DNA of 64,000 bases from Chelonoidis abingdonii (taxonomy: Eukaryota; Chordata; Testudines; Testudinidae), in the NCBI RefSeq assembly GCF_003597395.2, contig NC_133774.1, positions 41,431,638 through 41,495,637 on the forward strand. The letters are read 5' to 3'. Numbering within the stretch: the stretch's first letter is position 1; the number at the start of each line of letters is the position of its first letter. The notes below the pieces were generated by a model. The model was not told the origin of the DNA. It ran no database searches and saw only the letters and a program-made list of their open reading frames with translations. The translations under genes were made by a program, and so were the position numbers. Positions 11,479-22,884 of this stretch are shown one piece after another.

Positions 11479-12450
11479 GTGTGAAAATGGTCAATGTTTT
11501 TTTCTTGTTCTTGTTTTCTGTGGCAAGCCTTTTCCAGAAGGAAAATTTCTTGTAGATCTTGAAACTTTTGCTTTAGTATTAGAGGCTGTTTACATTCCTT
11601 AACATGTTAATGCTTCATTTTCCAAGTAACTGAACAAGCTGGACAAAATATTTTTGCTATATTTTAATACTGCAGAGCCTAAAGCAGGTGGCTAAGTTAA
11701 AACAACTTATGAAAGCATTCTGATCTCCAGAGTAAGTATTACAATGGGAAAAGTAAAGCTGGCATAATTTACCTGCCTACAGTAGAATCTGAGTTATGAA
11801 CCGACCGGTCAACTACACATCTCATTTGGAACTGGAAGTACACAAGCAGGTACCAGCAGAGAGAGAGACAAAAAAGCTAAATACTGTACAGTTCTTTGTT
11901 TTATGTAAACTACTACTAAAAAAAGGCGGGGAGAGCAGCATTTTTCTGCTGCATAGTAAAGTTTCAAAGCTGTATTAAGTTAATGTTCAGTTGTAGACTT
12001 TTGAAAAAGCAACCATAACATTTTGTAGAGAGTTACGAACAACCTCCATAGCAGAGATATTTGTAACTCTGGGGTTCTTCTGTATTTATTTGCAGATAAA
12101 AAAATCTTTCAATTACATAGTTATGACATGAATCAACAAAAGTCATGACACAGACAGACACTGTCCTTTGTCACTGTGAAAAATGGATACAGCAGCAGCT
12201 TAAAGGCCTGACCTGCTTAAATGACTTATTTTCTTTTATCGCTTGTTTAAAATATTATATTAAATATTTTCTCTGTTGAATTTCCCCCAATTTTAAGAGC
12301 AGGGATAAAATGTTGTGGTTGGCAGATAAAGCCGTCAGGAATAGTGGAGGGAGTGGAACATCAGTAGGAACAGGATAGTGCTTGAAAATTAGAGTTCTCC
12401 CCAGGGTTCATGAAGAATATGTAAAAATAAGAAACTAGAAATGGAAACAA
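11479..12450. other. No recognisable feature
   Basis: About 970 bases of AT-rich sequence without an identifiable element. Confidence 0.45.
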
Positions 12451-12540
12451 AGATCCAGACCTCTAGCTGGTGTAAGCTGGCATAGATGTATTGGTATCAA
12501 TGGAGCTGTGCCATTTAGTATCAGCTGAGGATCTGGCCCA
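12451..12540. repeat. Short foldback element
   Basis: Starts 'agatccagacctctagctggtgta' in pieces and ends 'tcagctgaggatctggccc'. The ends are imperfect inverted copies, and 'ggtatcaatggagctg' lies in the centre. Same family as 47673 and 59445. Confidence 0.6.
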
Positions 12541-13149
12541 ATGTTTTCAGGGGAAGTGAGTGGAAAAACTAATGACATGAGCATTGAATGTGAAGAAGTC
12601 ATGGTAAGTTAAAATCAGTGATGGCAGATAAAGTAAAGCTCTCAGAAAGAGGTGGTTGAAGATACTCTTATTTTAGTAATAAAGCTTTTCAACAGCTCTT
12701 TGAGTAGTGGGATGTACAGAGGAGATTCAGAGAAACAAATGTAGCCTATAAGAAGGGGACTGGGAAAGAGCCAAGGAATTTAAACTAAGAAGTGTGACCG
12801 TGGCAGTAGATGAGACCCCAGACACCTTCTAAAAGATACCATAAACCAGTGAGACTTTTCAGGTTAATCTTTTCTGACTGATCCGCTGGATTTGTTTAGG
12901 TGACAACTCAGCACACAGAAGGGACAGGGGGAAAATGATGGTGATGAGTAACCAAGTTTGGATGTCTTCTCGATAAATACTCCACCCTGATGCTAATTCC
13001 AGCTAACTAAACTTTCTCCCTCTTTCACACACTCTATCTGTCCCTTTTTCTTCTTCCAAGGACACTGCTTGCCTCCTATTCCCCCTCTTTCCATTTATAA
13101 ATTAAAATGTTATATCGAGATAAACTTTGAAATATTCTCAAATAACAAT
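12541..13149. other. No recognisable feature
   Basis: About 600 bases with no identifiable element. A 'catggtaagtt' near 12600 has the form of a splice donor but lacks a plausible upstream acceptor. Confidence 0.4.
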
Positions 13150-13936
13150 CAGAGCCCAAGCCCCACCCTTCACAGGGAGTTAGGTGTCTGACTCTGGGTC
13201 AGAGGGAGACAACTCCCTCCACTTAGGATTCGCTGCCATTAACCAGCTCCTGGAGTTAGGTACCTAGGTCAACTCTTCCTGGCAAAAAGTGGTGGAGGTG
13301 GTACCACCTGTGCTCCCCTTATCGCAGTGAATAGAGAGTTCACCTGGGATGTAGCAACTCTAGGTTCAAATCCCCATTTCTGCCCTATTCAGAGCAGGGG
13401 CTTGAACCCAAGTTTGCCACCTCAATGTGAGTGCCCTAACCACCGGGACAGAGTACTCTAGGGTGGGTCTCTCCTGTTGCAGTTGTTCTACTTTCTATAA
13501 AATACATAAATATTCACTGGGCCAGACAGATCATAGGAATGACTCTAGGGCCCAGTGGTTAGGGCAATCACCTGAAACCCAAGTTCCAGTACCTGCTCTG
13601 TGTGAGTGCTCTTGCCATTGGGATATAGTGTATAAATGGGCCTCCTCCTCTGTTTGTTTTGTGTGGGGACTGCTCTGATAGGTGGCCTCCAAGCACATCT
13701 ACCAGATCAGGCCCTAGAGGCGAGATGCAGGGGAATCCCCTGCCCAATTTGAGGTTTCCGCCAGCATTTAGGCTTAGGAATTATACAGTTTTGTGCTTTC
13801 CCTAGGTGCTTTTTTAGGTGCCTACGAATTTAGGTGTCTACGAGGTTACAAAGCAGCTAAATGGGGGTTCGAAGGTCTAAATGCTGGACTTAGGGAACTT
13901 TTTAGGTCTAACTCCCTTTGTGGATCTAGCCCCTGG
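13150..13936. mobile_element. Inverted-repeat element with tRNA-like units
   Basis: The ends are inverted: left 'cacagggagttaggtgtct', right 'taggtctaactccctttgtgg'. The middle holds tRNA-like units with B-box-like 'ggttcaaatcccc' on the plus strand at about 13370, the mirror image on the minus strand at about 13400-13445 ('gggttcaagcccc' read in reverse), and 'cagtggttagggcaatcacctg' again at about 13552. The facing units form a hairpin. Phrases such as 'ttaggtgcctac' recur in the flanks. It is probably a non-autonomous, foldback-type DNA element of the turtle genome. Superfamily and exact ends are uncertain. Confidence 0.5.
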
Positions 13937-14005
13937 TGTATTGGATTATAATGTTAAGTGAATCTGAAAAGTAAAATTTTTACTTTCTCGTTTTATATTA
14001 TTAGA

Positions 14006-14460
14006 ATAGAAGAATGGCCAAACTGGGTCAGACCAAAGGTCCAATGCCAGCTGCTTCAGAGGGAATGAACAGAACAGGTAATTATCAAATTATCCATCTC
14101 CTGTCACCCATTCCCAGCTTCTGGCAAACAGAAGCAGGGTTTTCCATCCCTCTCAACCTTGACTAATAGCCATTCGTGGACCTATCCTCCATGAATTTAC
14201 CTGGTTCTTTTTTGAACCCTGTTATAACCTTGGCCTTCACAACATCCTCTGGCAAAGAGTTCCACAGGTTGACTGAGCACCTTGTGAGGAAATACTTCCT
14301 TTCCTGTTTCTTGTGTTCTGAGGAGTAAATAACACTTCCTTATTCATGTTCTCCACCATTCATGATTTTATATAGACCTCTCTCATATGCCCCCTTAGTT
14401 CTCTTTTCCAAGCTGAAAAATCCCAGTTTTATTAATCACTCCTTGTATTTGCTGAGGGAG
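14006..14460 (-). mobile_element. CR1-type LINE 3' end
   Basis: It contains the antisense text of a common turtle CR1 lineage: 'actgggtcagaccaaaggtcc' at the 3' terminus, then 'ctggcaaacagaagcagggt', 'cacaacatcctctggcaaagagttccacagg' in pieces and 'gtaaataacacttccttatt', which is antisense to the end of the RT reading frame. It is 5'-truncated near 14460. A shorter sibling lies at 60811. Confidence 0.8.
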
Positions 14461-17400
14461 CATGGGATGTGGTCATGGGAATTAAAACAAGCTCTTTTTT
14501 TTTTAGTAAAATATATGAAGGAGTTAGATATATTTTTAAGAAATAATTTTCGTGAATTTTCTCTTGACTCGGCCACTTACATATTTTTTACAATTTAAAA
14601 TTGGACAAACTTAAGGAAGTTATAGGATTTCAACTATTCTTAAATTTTTAGGCTTTGTGGGAGGAGTTCTGCCCTTATATAATTAATAGAAGATTAACAT
14701 TAGCATCCCATGAGTAATTTATCCAGTGGAATTTAGTTCCAGTGATTAGTCTGGACAGCCTCTTCTGATAATTACATCCAACTGACTTGTAGAACACTGA
14801 GCTCACCAAACCAGATACTTACATAAAGGCAGAATCTCCTCCTTGTGGTGATAAGAGTGAACTCTAGTGTGATTATCAGGGCAGGACAATCAAATTATAG
14901 TTGAGTCTAACACCTCCCCACCACCCCAGCTATTAAATTTCATGCATGCAGTTAAGTCGCATTCAGAAAGATGCAAAATTACTTTCTGTCTGGAATTGAG
15001 CCAGGAAAATCACTTCCAGCCTGATCCTTACACCCTAGAATCGCACTGATCATTATAATCAAGAGAAAACACATCAACATCAGCATGAATGGCACCGATT
15101 TTATGAAAATAAGATTTAAGCAACAGCATAACTGTAAACAGTGGTCAAAACAAATTCTACCATACTTGTGGTACATTAAGATATTCAACTGTTTTTCCAA
15201 ATGAGTCAAATAGAGCCTTTCAGTGGTGATATGTTGGCCTTGAGCAGAAAAGTTGAAAAATGCACTTAATATTTTTGAAATGTTTCAGTATGGTGCAAAA
15301 CATTACACAGTGCTGGGTCCTTGTTATGTTGCAAAGAATTCCCAGTACAATTTTAAACCTTGCTTCTCGCCCCTGCCCCCCAAACTGTTGGTGGGAAAGG
15401 ACAAGGAGGATAGCAAGTTTTGGCTAGATTCACTTCCACAAACAGTGGAAGCCAGCTCAAGTGAGCGCTGTGCAGTGTGCAGATGAGAGAAGTGATGTAA
15501 GTTACTCCAGAGTGCAGCCACTGAGTTAGATCAAATTGTCAGCTGGAGTAGATCATTGTAGCTGCAGCTTGAAGAAGTCAAGCTCTTGAAGTCTATAGAG
15601 CTGCACAAATTTACAACAGCTGGCAATCTGTCCCAAAGTCAGCACTATTCAGTAACTTACACCACTTCTCTCCTTTGCACTGTGCAGGGACCCCTGAGAG
15701 AGCTCCTACAGAATTTCTGGGTGGAACTTGGAAAAGTATCCCCCCCCAACCTCATCCTCAGTTAAAGCCCCACCCCACCCTTAGTCACCTGCAGTGCTAC
15801 CCTCAGCACACACACAATCTGTGACTGCTAAGAAGTTATGGCTGCCTGCCTGTTATGAGTACCGTCCGCTATATCAATAAGCCGTTTTCCTGATGGCCTT
15901 TTCAGCTTGGGTTGTTCAAGAGCTCTAGTTGTCAATCATATTATTTCAGTCGCAAGGGATCCTTTTATGTGCAATCTCTAATTTCCTAATAATATTAGTT
16001 ATGTTATCCTGATACAAGTAACAAACCTGAGTCAGGTCTACTGAAGTCAGTGGCAAATCTCTGCTAAGTTGCAGCAGGAGCACCAAACTTCTAAAAGAAA
16101 TCACCAAAATACCAGGTCTTTAAAGACATTCCTAATTTATTTATATAACACAAGGGGAAATTCAGTAGGGAGAGTGCATAGCATATTGCTTTCAATGCCT
16201 GTCTGAGTGTTTATCTTGTCCTGCATAGCAACTGTTGCTAGCGGAGGTGTAACTTAATCTCCAAACTAGAATGTGATTAAATGTAACTGAACATGTGTGA
16301 AGCGTGCTTATAGTTCTGTGTAGCTAGAAAACCAGTCCCTGGAGTAACTTTGGCTGTTTTTAATCACTTCCTCATGTAGTCTACATTATCTCCAAGAAAA
16401 AGGAGGCACAGGTGATCTAGTTCCAAAGGGATGGTTACCTCTATTAGAAGCTTCTCAAAAATATAAATGTACCATCCTGAACGTTATTCTTTAAAAGTGC
16501 ATGTCAAAAACATAGGACAAACCAGGCCCTCTTGTGGGGAAACACCTGGGAGATGGACTGGGGCTAGGAAAGTGCCAGATTCATTTCATAGAATCTCCTG
16601 GAGGAGGAAGAAGGTAACAGGGAGAGAGGGACACTGGGGAGGTAGAAGTATGGCATCCCAACCTCCTGGATCCTCAGGATCCATCTAAGCAAACTTCCAG
16701 CTTGCAGAAGTTCATTTATTTAACACTGTTTCCCTGGCAGCCAGGCTTCTCTAGGGGCAGGACTGCTCTTGGGTAGGAACTTGCCCACCAAAACAAACCA
16801 CCCTCTCTGAGTGGGATATGGGGCAGAGCCCCTGGTGACACAGTGACTATTTTAGGCATGAATATCCAAGGGATTATCAGTTGCTTAAGAAGGGAGAATG
16901 ATATAAAGGCTGAGTCCTTCCCGCTGTTACCCCCAGCCACGGCTCCCAAAACATTTCAAGACTTGATCCCCTGGTGCACCCACTGAGGGGTTTTTCAGGA
17001 TCCCAAGGATCGGGGGGCAGGGGGAGGGAATCACAGAAGCAGACTTACCGATAGTCCCTCCTACACCCATGGATCTAGCAAGCGTCATTCCCTCCTCTCT
17101 GTGGAACTGTACTAGGCACTGAATAAATAATCACCACAAGATGAGCACTTATGGTGAATTACCTGTGTGCCTCAGGTGTGTTGGAGGTGCAAGTCCACCA
17201 GCCAAGTGTTTTAAACCTTTCATGAATTGCGGATATTCTTTTAAAACCTCATGGCTCAAGATACGCTATTGATTTTGTGCTCTTTTGTACAATTACAGTA
17301 ATAACTCCTGACCTGACTCTTTACACTGCATAGGCTCACTGTATAAAACTATAGCTGCAATGGACAATTTTTCTCTCTCTGTCTCGCAAACAAATGCAGG

Positions 17401-20400
17401 ATATGATTTATTTGTAAAATATCTGGTGTTGGCACCTGATATTTGAACTTTGAAATTGGTCACCCAAGTCACTAGCAGTGTGACTATTCATATTCAAGAT
17501 TCAGTACATGTATTCAGTTGAATTATGGAGACCATATGGGATAAGTGGATTTATAAATATATAGATATCCAGAACTGAAAAAAATGGTCAAAGGGATGTT
17601 GATCAACCTTCTCTTTCTCTATTCTCCTCCCAGAAAGTTGAGAAATTCCCAGACAAATTTGTTTTAGAAAATTGAGGAACTACAAGTAGACGTTATCATG
17701 GAAGCTCGAAATTTAGTCTTAACTATATCTACAAAACACAAATGCCAATGCACTGTATTTTACTGGCATAATATATATGACATTATCTTCTAATATGTTC
17801 TTATGCTTTCTGTCCTACTTAAAAAAAATCATGATTATGCATAAAATGGTTTTAAAGGCTGATTGGTAATACCTAAATTAATGTATTTATAAATGTTTTA
17901 TTCATATTTATGACATGATTCCCAGCTGCTGCTACAGTACATTCTCATCTCATTATACAGCATGCTATAGAATACATTAGTGATAAAAGCTTAACTTTCA
18001 TGATGATAGGACAAGATGTTACCATGCAGGACTTCAAAGTATGATCTGAATTTTTATGAAAAATGATTTTCTGTTAAATACACTTCTCTAAAGCATGAAC
18101 AGGAAAATCATGTAGCCTCATTAACCCTTTGAATACATGAACAAAGCACTGTAAGCATTTGAGAACTACATGGCTTTGATGAGGCATTTTATTATTTTTT
18201 TAAGAAGGAATGGATGGAATATTAATCAGACCATATGTGTGCTGCTGCTGTGTGTGTGTGTATGGCACAGAAGAGGTTAAATAATCCATCCTGAAAGATA
18301 TTTTCAGTTACATTAATTTTAATTTAATATGAAAGATCCCCATTAGAGAATGGACCACTCTTAACAATACTGTCGCGTCGCCAACTCCAATATTCTAGAG
18401 GGCAACCAAGATCTATTGGGTTTTCTAACCAGAATTAATTCTGTCAAGTCTTGTTTAAAAAAATGCATGATAAAATGTGGATATTACTAAACAACATATA
18501 GTAGTGATGTACAGCATATTCAGCTTGACTTGGGTGGTCTGCAGTTTAGAAATGCTTGAGAAATCTGCCTTGAAATGTAGTCTAAAAATCTGTGTTTGAA
18601 TAGAATAAGAACAGGCTTTAGTAGGGGATTTCTGAGACTTCCTTGTTCCTGCTGGGTTGATAATACTGTGAGAAATAACCTTTTTTCATGATAATTCAGC
18701 ACACTCATTTCAGGCCAAATTCAGGAAACAGAGAGGAAAGGAAACAAAAGAGAGGGCTCAACTCTGAAAGTACTCTACATGAGCAATTGCCACTGAAGTC
18801 CTCTTGGGGACCCAGAGCGGCATCTGCAGGATTAGCATGGGAAGTCAATTAATTGTTTTCACCTCAAAAATGGATTAAATGGAGATGAGTAAGTTTTTTG
18901 AGTTTGGTTTGGAAAATCGTTCCCTTAGACCAATGTAGCCATAAATGACCTCCCTGTTTCAGTAGACCCATACCATGCATCCATCCCGGTCTTACCTGAC
19001 TATGCCTGTGGCCCACCTCAGAGACTGAATTTCAGAAGTGCCCTTTTCCACTATCTGCTTGGAAAGTTGTACTTTGGCTCCACTCTCCAACATTCTTGTT
19101 TGATGTAGGAGGGGTCATGTGAGGCCACAGGACTTATGCATGCATGTGTTTGGTGTGAGCCACACGAGGTGGCAAATAGATTCTAGGAGAAAGAGCTGGC
19201 TGAGGCCTCTCACTTATTACTTGTGTGAAGTCTGGCAATACCTAGAGGAAGTTCTGGTTTGGTCCATTGTTGCTTTTTTTGAAGCAGACCACCCATGCAA
19301 AGTCATCAGCATAAAGTGACATTTCCTGATTTAAGTTTTGTAATGTTAGTTTACAAGTAGGAACATGAATTTATGAACAACTAGGGCTCAACGTTTAGTG
19401 AAGCTTACTGGATCCCAAGAGATAATTACCAGATCACCGCAGTAATAATTAAACAGACACGGTATTAAATATGCTGTTCACAAAATTCCAGAGCTATTGA
19501 TTAGGAACCACACAGGAACGTGAGACTTCCTTAACTTAAAATATTAGCTTGTACTTTATTTAACAAATAACTTTTACTTTAAAAGTGAAAAGTATGAAAA
19601 CTTCTATTATATTTAAGGCCCTGATAATTATATAATTGTATATACATATATAATTATTTATTATTATTTTATTTAAGGAAAATGTATGCTGAAACTTCTT
19701 CTGGGTTGGCCTTGTATTAGTGAGGTGAACAATTACTCCATGTATTATTCAGTGCTGAACTAATTGAATTTTGCATTACACAGTCCATAAAATACAAACG
19801 CCTTCCAGCACCTATTTGAAGGCTTAATAGATATGTGTTTTTCCGAATTTTTTTTTCTACTTTGCGTGATAGCACATTTACTAAAATTACTCCTCTGAAG
19901 CTGCTTTTGGCAACAGCATTATTAAATAATTTTGTAGTATCAGCTGCATTCTCAATATAAAGGCCTCATTCACAAACTTACTTACAGCTAAGGCTGGTAG
20001 AAAGTGTTTTTTCATCAAATGATTTGAATAGAAATTAAATATTTTGTTTGCACTTTGTTTTGTTTTGTTCCAACATTTTGTTTCTACTTTAATTTTTTTT
20101 TAAACTTTGTTTAACCTTCAATTAACTGTAATATTATGCTCATATGATATTTTAACATTTTATATTGTGGTATTATTGAAATGTAACCTTTTGATAAGGT
20201 AAATTTTGTTTCAGAATTTTCATTCAGTGGTATACTTGGTAATTTTGACTATCTGTCATGATTTGGAATGAAAGGAAAATGTGAAAGGTTAGAATTTCCA
20301 GTGTGAGGGAAATTCAATTTTTCTGACCTGCTCTAGGTATGTCATAGGGGACATGCTAGAGGTGAGGAAGACTGTGTGTTTGAGGGAAGAAGGATGTGTA

Positions 20401-21082
20401 GCAGATCGCTACTCGCCAAAGCAATCTTCCACTCAGTTAGGGTCCACTAAGGACCCCAAGCCAATGGCAGAACCTAAAACTTTCTGGGAGTAATCTGAAA
20501 TTATGTTGGGGCTGGGACTGGGTCCTAACTCTGAGAATTAGGATTTTTTTTTAAAGCTTGTAAATCTGGAAAGATGTCAATTTGTTGTCTTCCCTTAATG
20601 GGCTGTAAAATATTTGGACGTTCCCTGGGTGTAATATGTACTGGGGCTTAAGATGATGGTCTCTATCTCAGAAGTAATTAGTTCATCATTTTGCTGTGGT
20701 GAAAAATGTTATGGTCATTAAAGAGTAGTTCCAGACCTACATTTTCAAAATTTGTCTAATTTTGGATCCGTCAGTTCTGGGTTGTTCAACTTAAGATACT
20801 TAGATGCAGCTCAAATTTGAGGCACACAAAATAACTGGGCACTTGTGAAACCATACTACATACTACAAGTCCTGAAATGGCCAAGTTCCCTGAATATTAT
20901 TATCCTTAATTGCTTTTGCTTTTAAAGGTTGAATATGTTTTTTTTTAATTCAGTTAAATGCCCACTCCCAAGAATGACTGCTTCCTTGAATGCTGATCCT
21001 TGAGTCAGATAAGATGGCACTATAGCTCAATTTGCAGAATAGCTAATTATTCTAGTTTTCTCTTTCCTTCCCTCCCCAATAG
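14461..21082. other. Long stretch without recognisable repeats (6.6 kb)
   Basis: This is the largest element-poor stretch of the window. It holds only a short (GT)n tract at about 18247-18262 and an AT-rich run at 19620-19680. Repeat-poor stretches of this kind often hold regulatory DNA, but nothing in the sequence proves it. No gene, RNA gene or CRISPR-like array is seen. The nearest point of interest is the exon-like segment at its right end. Confidence 0.45.
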
Positions 21083-21170
21083 GTAACAGACAGTAAACCC
21101 ACTGTAAAGATACAAAAATGCAAATTTGAATGTGGATCTATTAAAAGCTGCTGTTTCCTGGGGAAGGCTG
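21083..21170 (+). other. Candidate 88-nt internal exon
   Basis: The segment is preceded by a long pyrimidine tract ending 'ccttccctccccaatag' and followed by 'gtaagtgt', a near-ideal splice donor. A possible branch point 'gctaatt' lies about 45 bases upstream. One frame, starting at the first base, is open for 29 codons and leaves one base over. The predicted peptide is lysine- and cysteine-rich (KIQKCKFECG, then KSCCF); the other two frames have stops at once. I do not recognise the peptide. It could be a coding exon, a non-coding RNA exon or a chance match. Confidence 0.35.
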
Positions 21171-21686
21171 GTAAGTGTCTTCTATTGAAATGACTGAATT
21201 AGCTAATCAAATGACAGGATTTGGTATGAGCTTGGGAATATTATTACGCATTTATGTTTTCTTCAGCTGCTATAAATAAGATGTGATGAAATTCTGTCTT
21301 CTGTGTCATTTTAATAGATAGTTAATTTGCTCTGCTCTCAAGTACAATGAGGCAGAGTGTTCTTTGATCTATTAAATTAGATTTTCAATCATTTACAGCT
21401 CACGCTTCCAGCGGTATTTGCATCCCCCCCTTGCTCGCTCACTCGCTCATACACACAGGTATAGTCTTATTTATACACTATCATGTTCATGAGCATCTAC
21501 ATATACACTGGTACATGAATGCAAGTTCTGATGCTGCCGTAGGCATATGCATGTGAAAACACCCTCCAAACACACACATCCACGCAGTTATATGCTTGAA
21601 CATGTAGATTGACTCTCACAGGTCTCAATGCAGTTCCCATTTTGATTGGATTTTTACAACTGACTTCTTGGGGCCAGGCACTCCTA
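21171..21686. other. No recognisable feature
   Basis: About 500 bases downstream of the exon-like segment, with a 'ctcgctcactcgctc' simple tract near 21435 and several 'cacacac' runs. Confidence 0.4.
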
Positions 21687-22008
21687 GGCTTTGTCTACAC
21701 TGTGAGCTAGGGGTGTAAATCTCTGCGTACATGTATTTGTGGTAGCTTGATGAAAGCTAGCATGAGTATAAATAGCAGCGGCAATAGCACAGACAACACC
21801 GGCAGAGGCACGGCTTAGCTTACCAAGTACACACCCGCCTCAACTAGTGGGTATGTACTTGGCGTGGCTAAGGCATGCCTCCATTGCTGCTATCTGCCTA
21901 CTACAACTGTTCTGCTATTTATACTCATGCTAACTTGATGAGAGCTACTGCAAGTATGTATATACAAGCAGGGGACTCACACCCCTCACTTGTAATGTAG
22001 ACATAGCC
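21687..22008. mobile_element. Palindromic MITE, PIF/Harbinger-like
   Basis: The ends are GGCTTTGTCTACA and TGTAGACATAGCC (inverted), flanked by CTA and TTA, an imperfect 3-bp duplication of the kind made by PIF/Harbinger transposases. The inverted repeat extends almost to the centre: 'agcatgagtataaatagcag' near 21758 mirrors 'tgctatttatactcatgct' near 21917, and the middle reads 'ccaagtacacacc...gggtatgtacttgg'. It has no coding capacity. It is shorter than but akin to the elements at 49815 and 62696. Confidence 0.75.
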
Positions 22009-22112
22009 TTAGTTGCAGGTGCATAGCATTTTTGAGAATCAGGCCAGTTTTAGTCAGATGACTAAAATATGGATTTTAATGACTAAGTCAAATCAGCCAA
22101 GTTTGAAAATGT

Positions 22113-22184
22113 TGACCTAAATCCTCCTGTTGACATCAGTGGGAGTTTTGCCATTGACTTCAATAGCAGCAGAACAGGGCCCTA
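22113..22184. repeat. Short foldback element
   Basis: Runs from 'tgacctaaatcctcctgttgac' in pieces to 'agcagaacagggccc', with the family centre 'attgacttcaat'. Weakly paired ends. Confidence 0.45.
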
Positions 22185-22884
22185 AGTAATTTAAAAACAA
22201 TTCTTTTCAGACACAATTGTATTCTGTCTTATACCATTCTCATGAGACAAATATGCTTGAGAGCTCTTTTTGTTCTGATTCATCCAGTGGTTTAGTTCTC
22301 AGCCATTTTGACTTTTACAAATTATACCTGTGTTGTATGCCATGCCAAGAGTCCTATACCATTGGGATATCACAGGTCTAACTGCCACGCCTGTGTGACA
22401 GCATGGGCTTTCAGATACTAGTGTTATGATAATATAATCGGAAGTTAAGATTTGGTAAATAACTGTACACAGGGTATATTCTTCAAAGGTGTGCAAATAC
22501 AAAAAAAATTACATTTTACTACTGTAAAGGTCAATTAATTACTTGATTATAACAAGCATTTGTTTAGTTATAAAACTTTTTTTATGAATTGTACTGTAGT
22601 GAAAAGAAGCAGAGTTATCCTGATACATTACATCTTACGATGATCATTGTCAAGTATGTGCTTTAATCATGACTTTTCTTAGCAAATACAGATCTGATGC
22701 TCTGTCAGAGTCCCTGTGTGATGAAAGTACAATTCCTAACATATCAAAGCAAGAAGACCTTTTGAGTGGCTTGTAACAAAATCATGTAGCACCTATATTT
22801 CCTTTTGCAATGAAGAACTGTATGAGATACCACCGTAGTTTGAGATTCACTGAATGCTGAAATAATATATGGTGACAGCAAGAA
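22185..22884. other. No recognisable feature
   Basis: About 700 AT-rich bases with no identifiable element. Confidence 0.45.

Noticed and set aside
16955..17046. Minus-strand exon ending at a 'gtaagtc' donor near 17044
   Set aside because: The upstream acceptor 'tttattcag' is weak and the putative exon has no convincing open frame.
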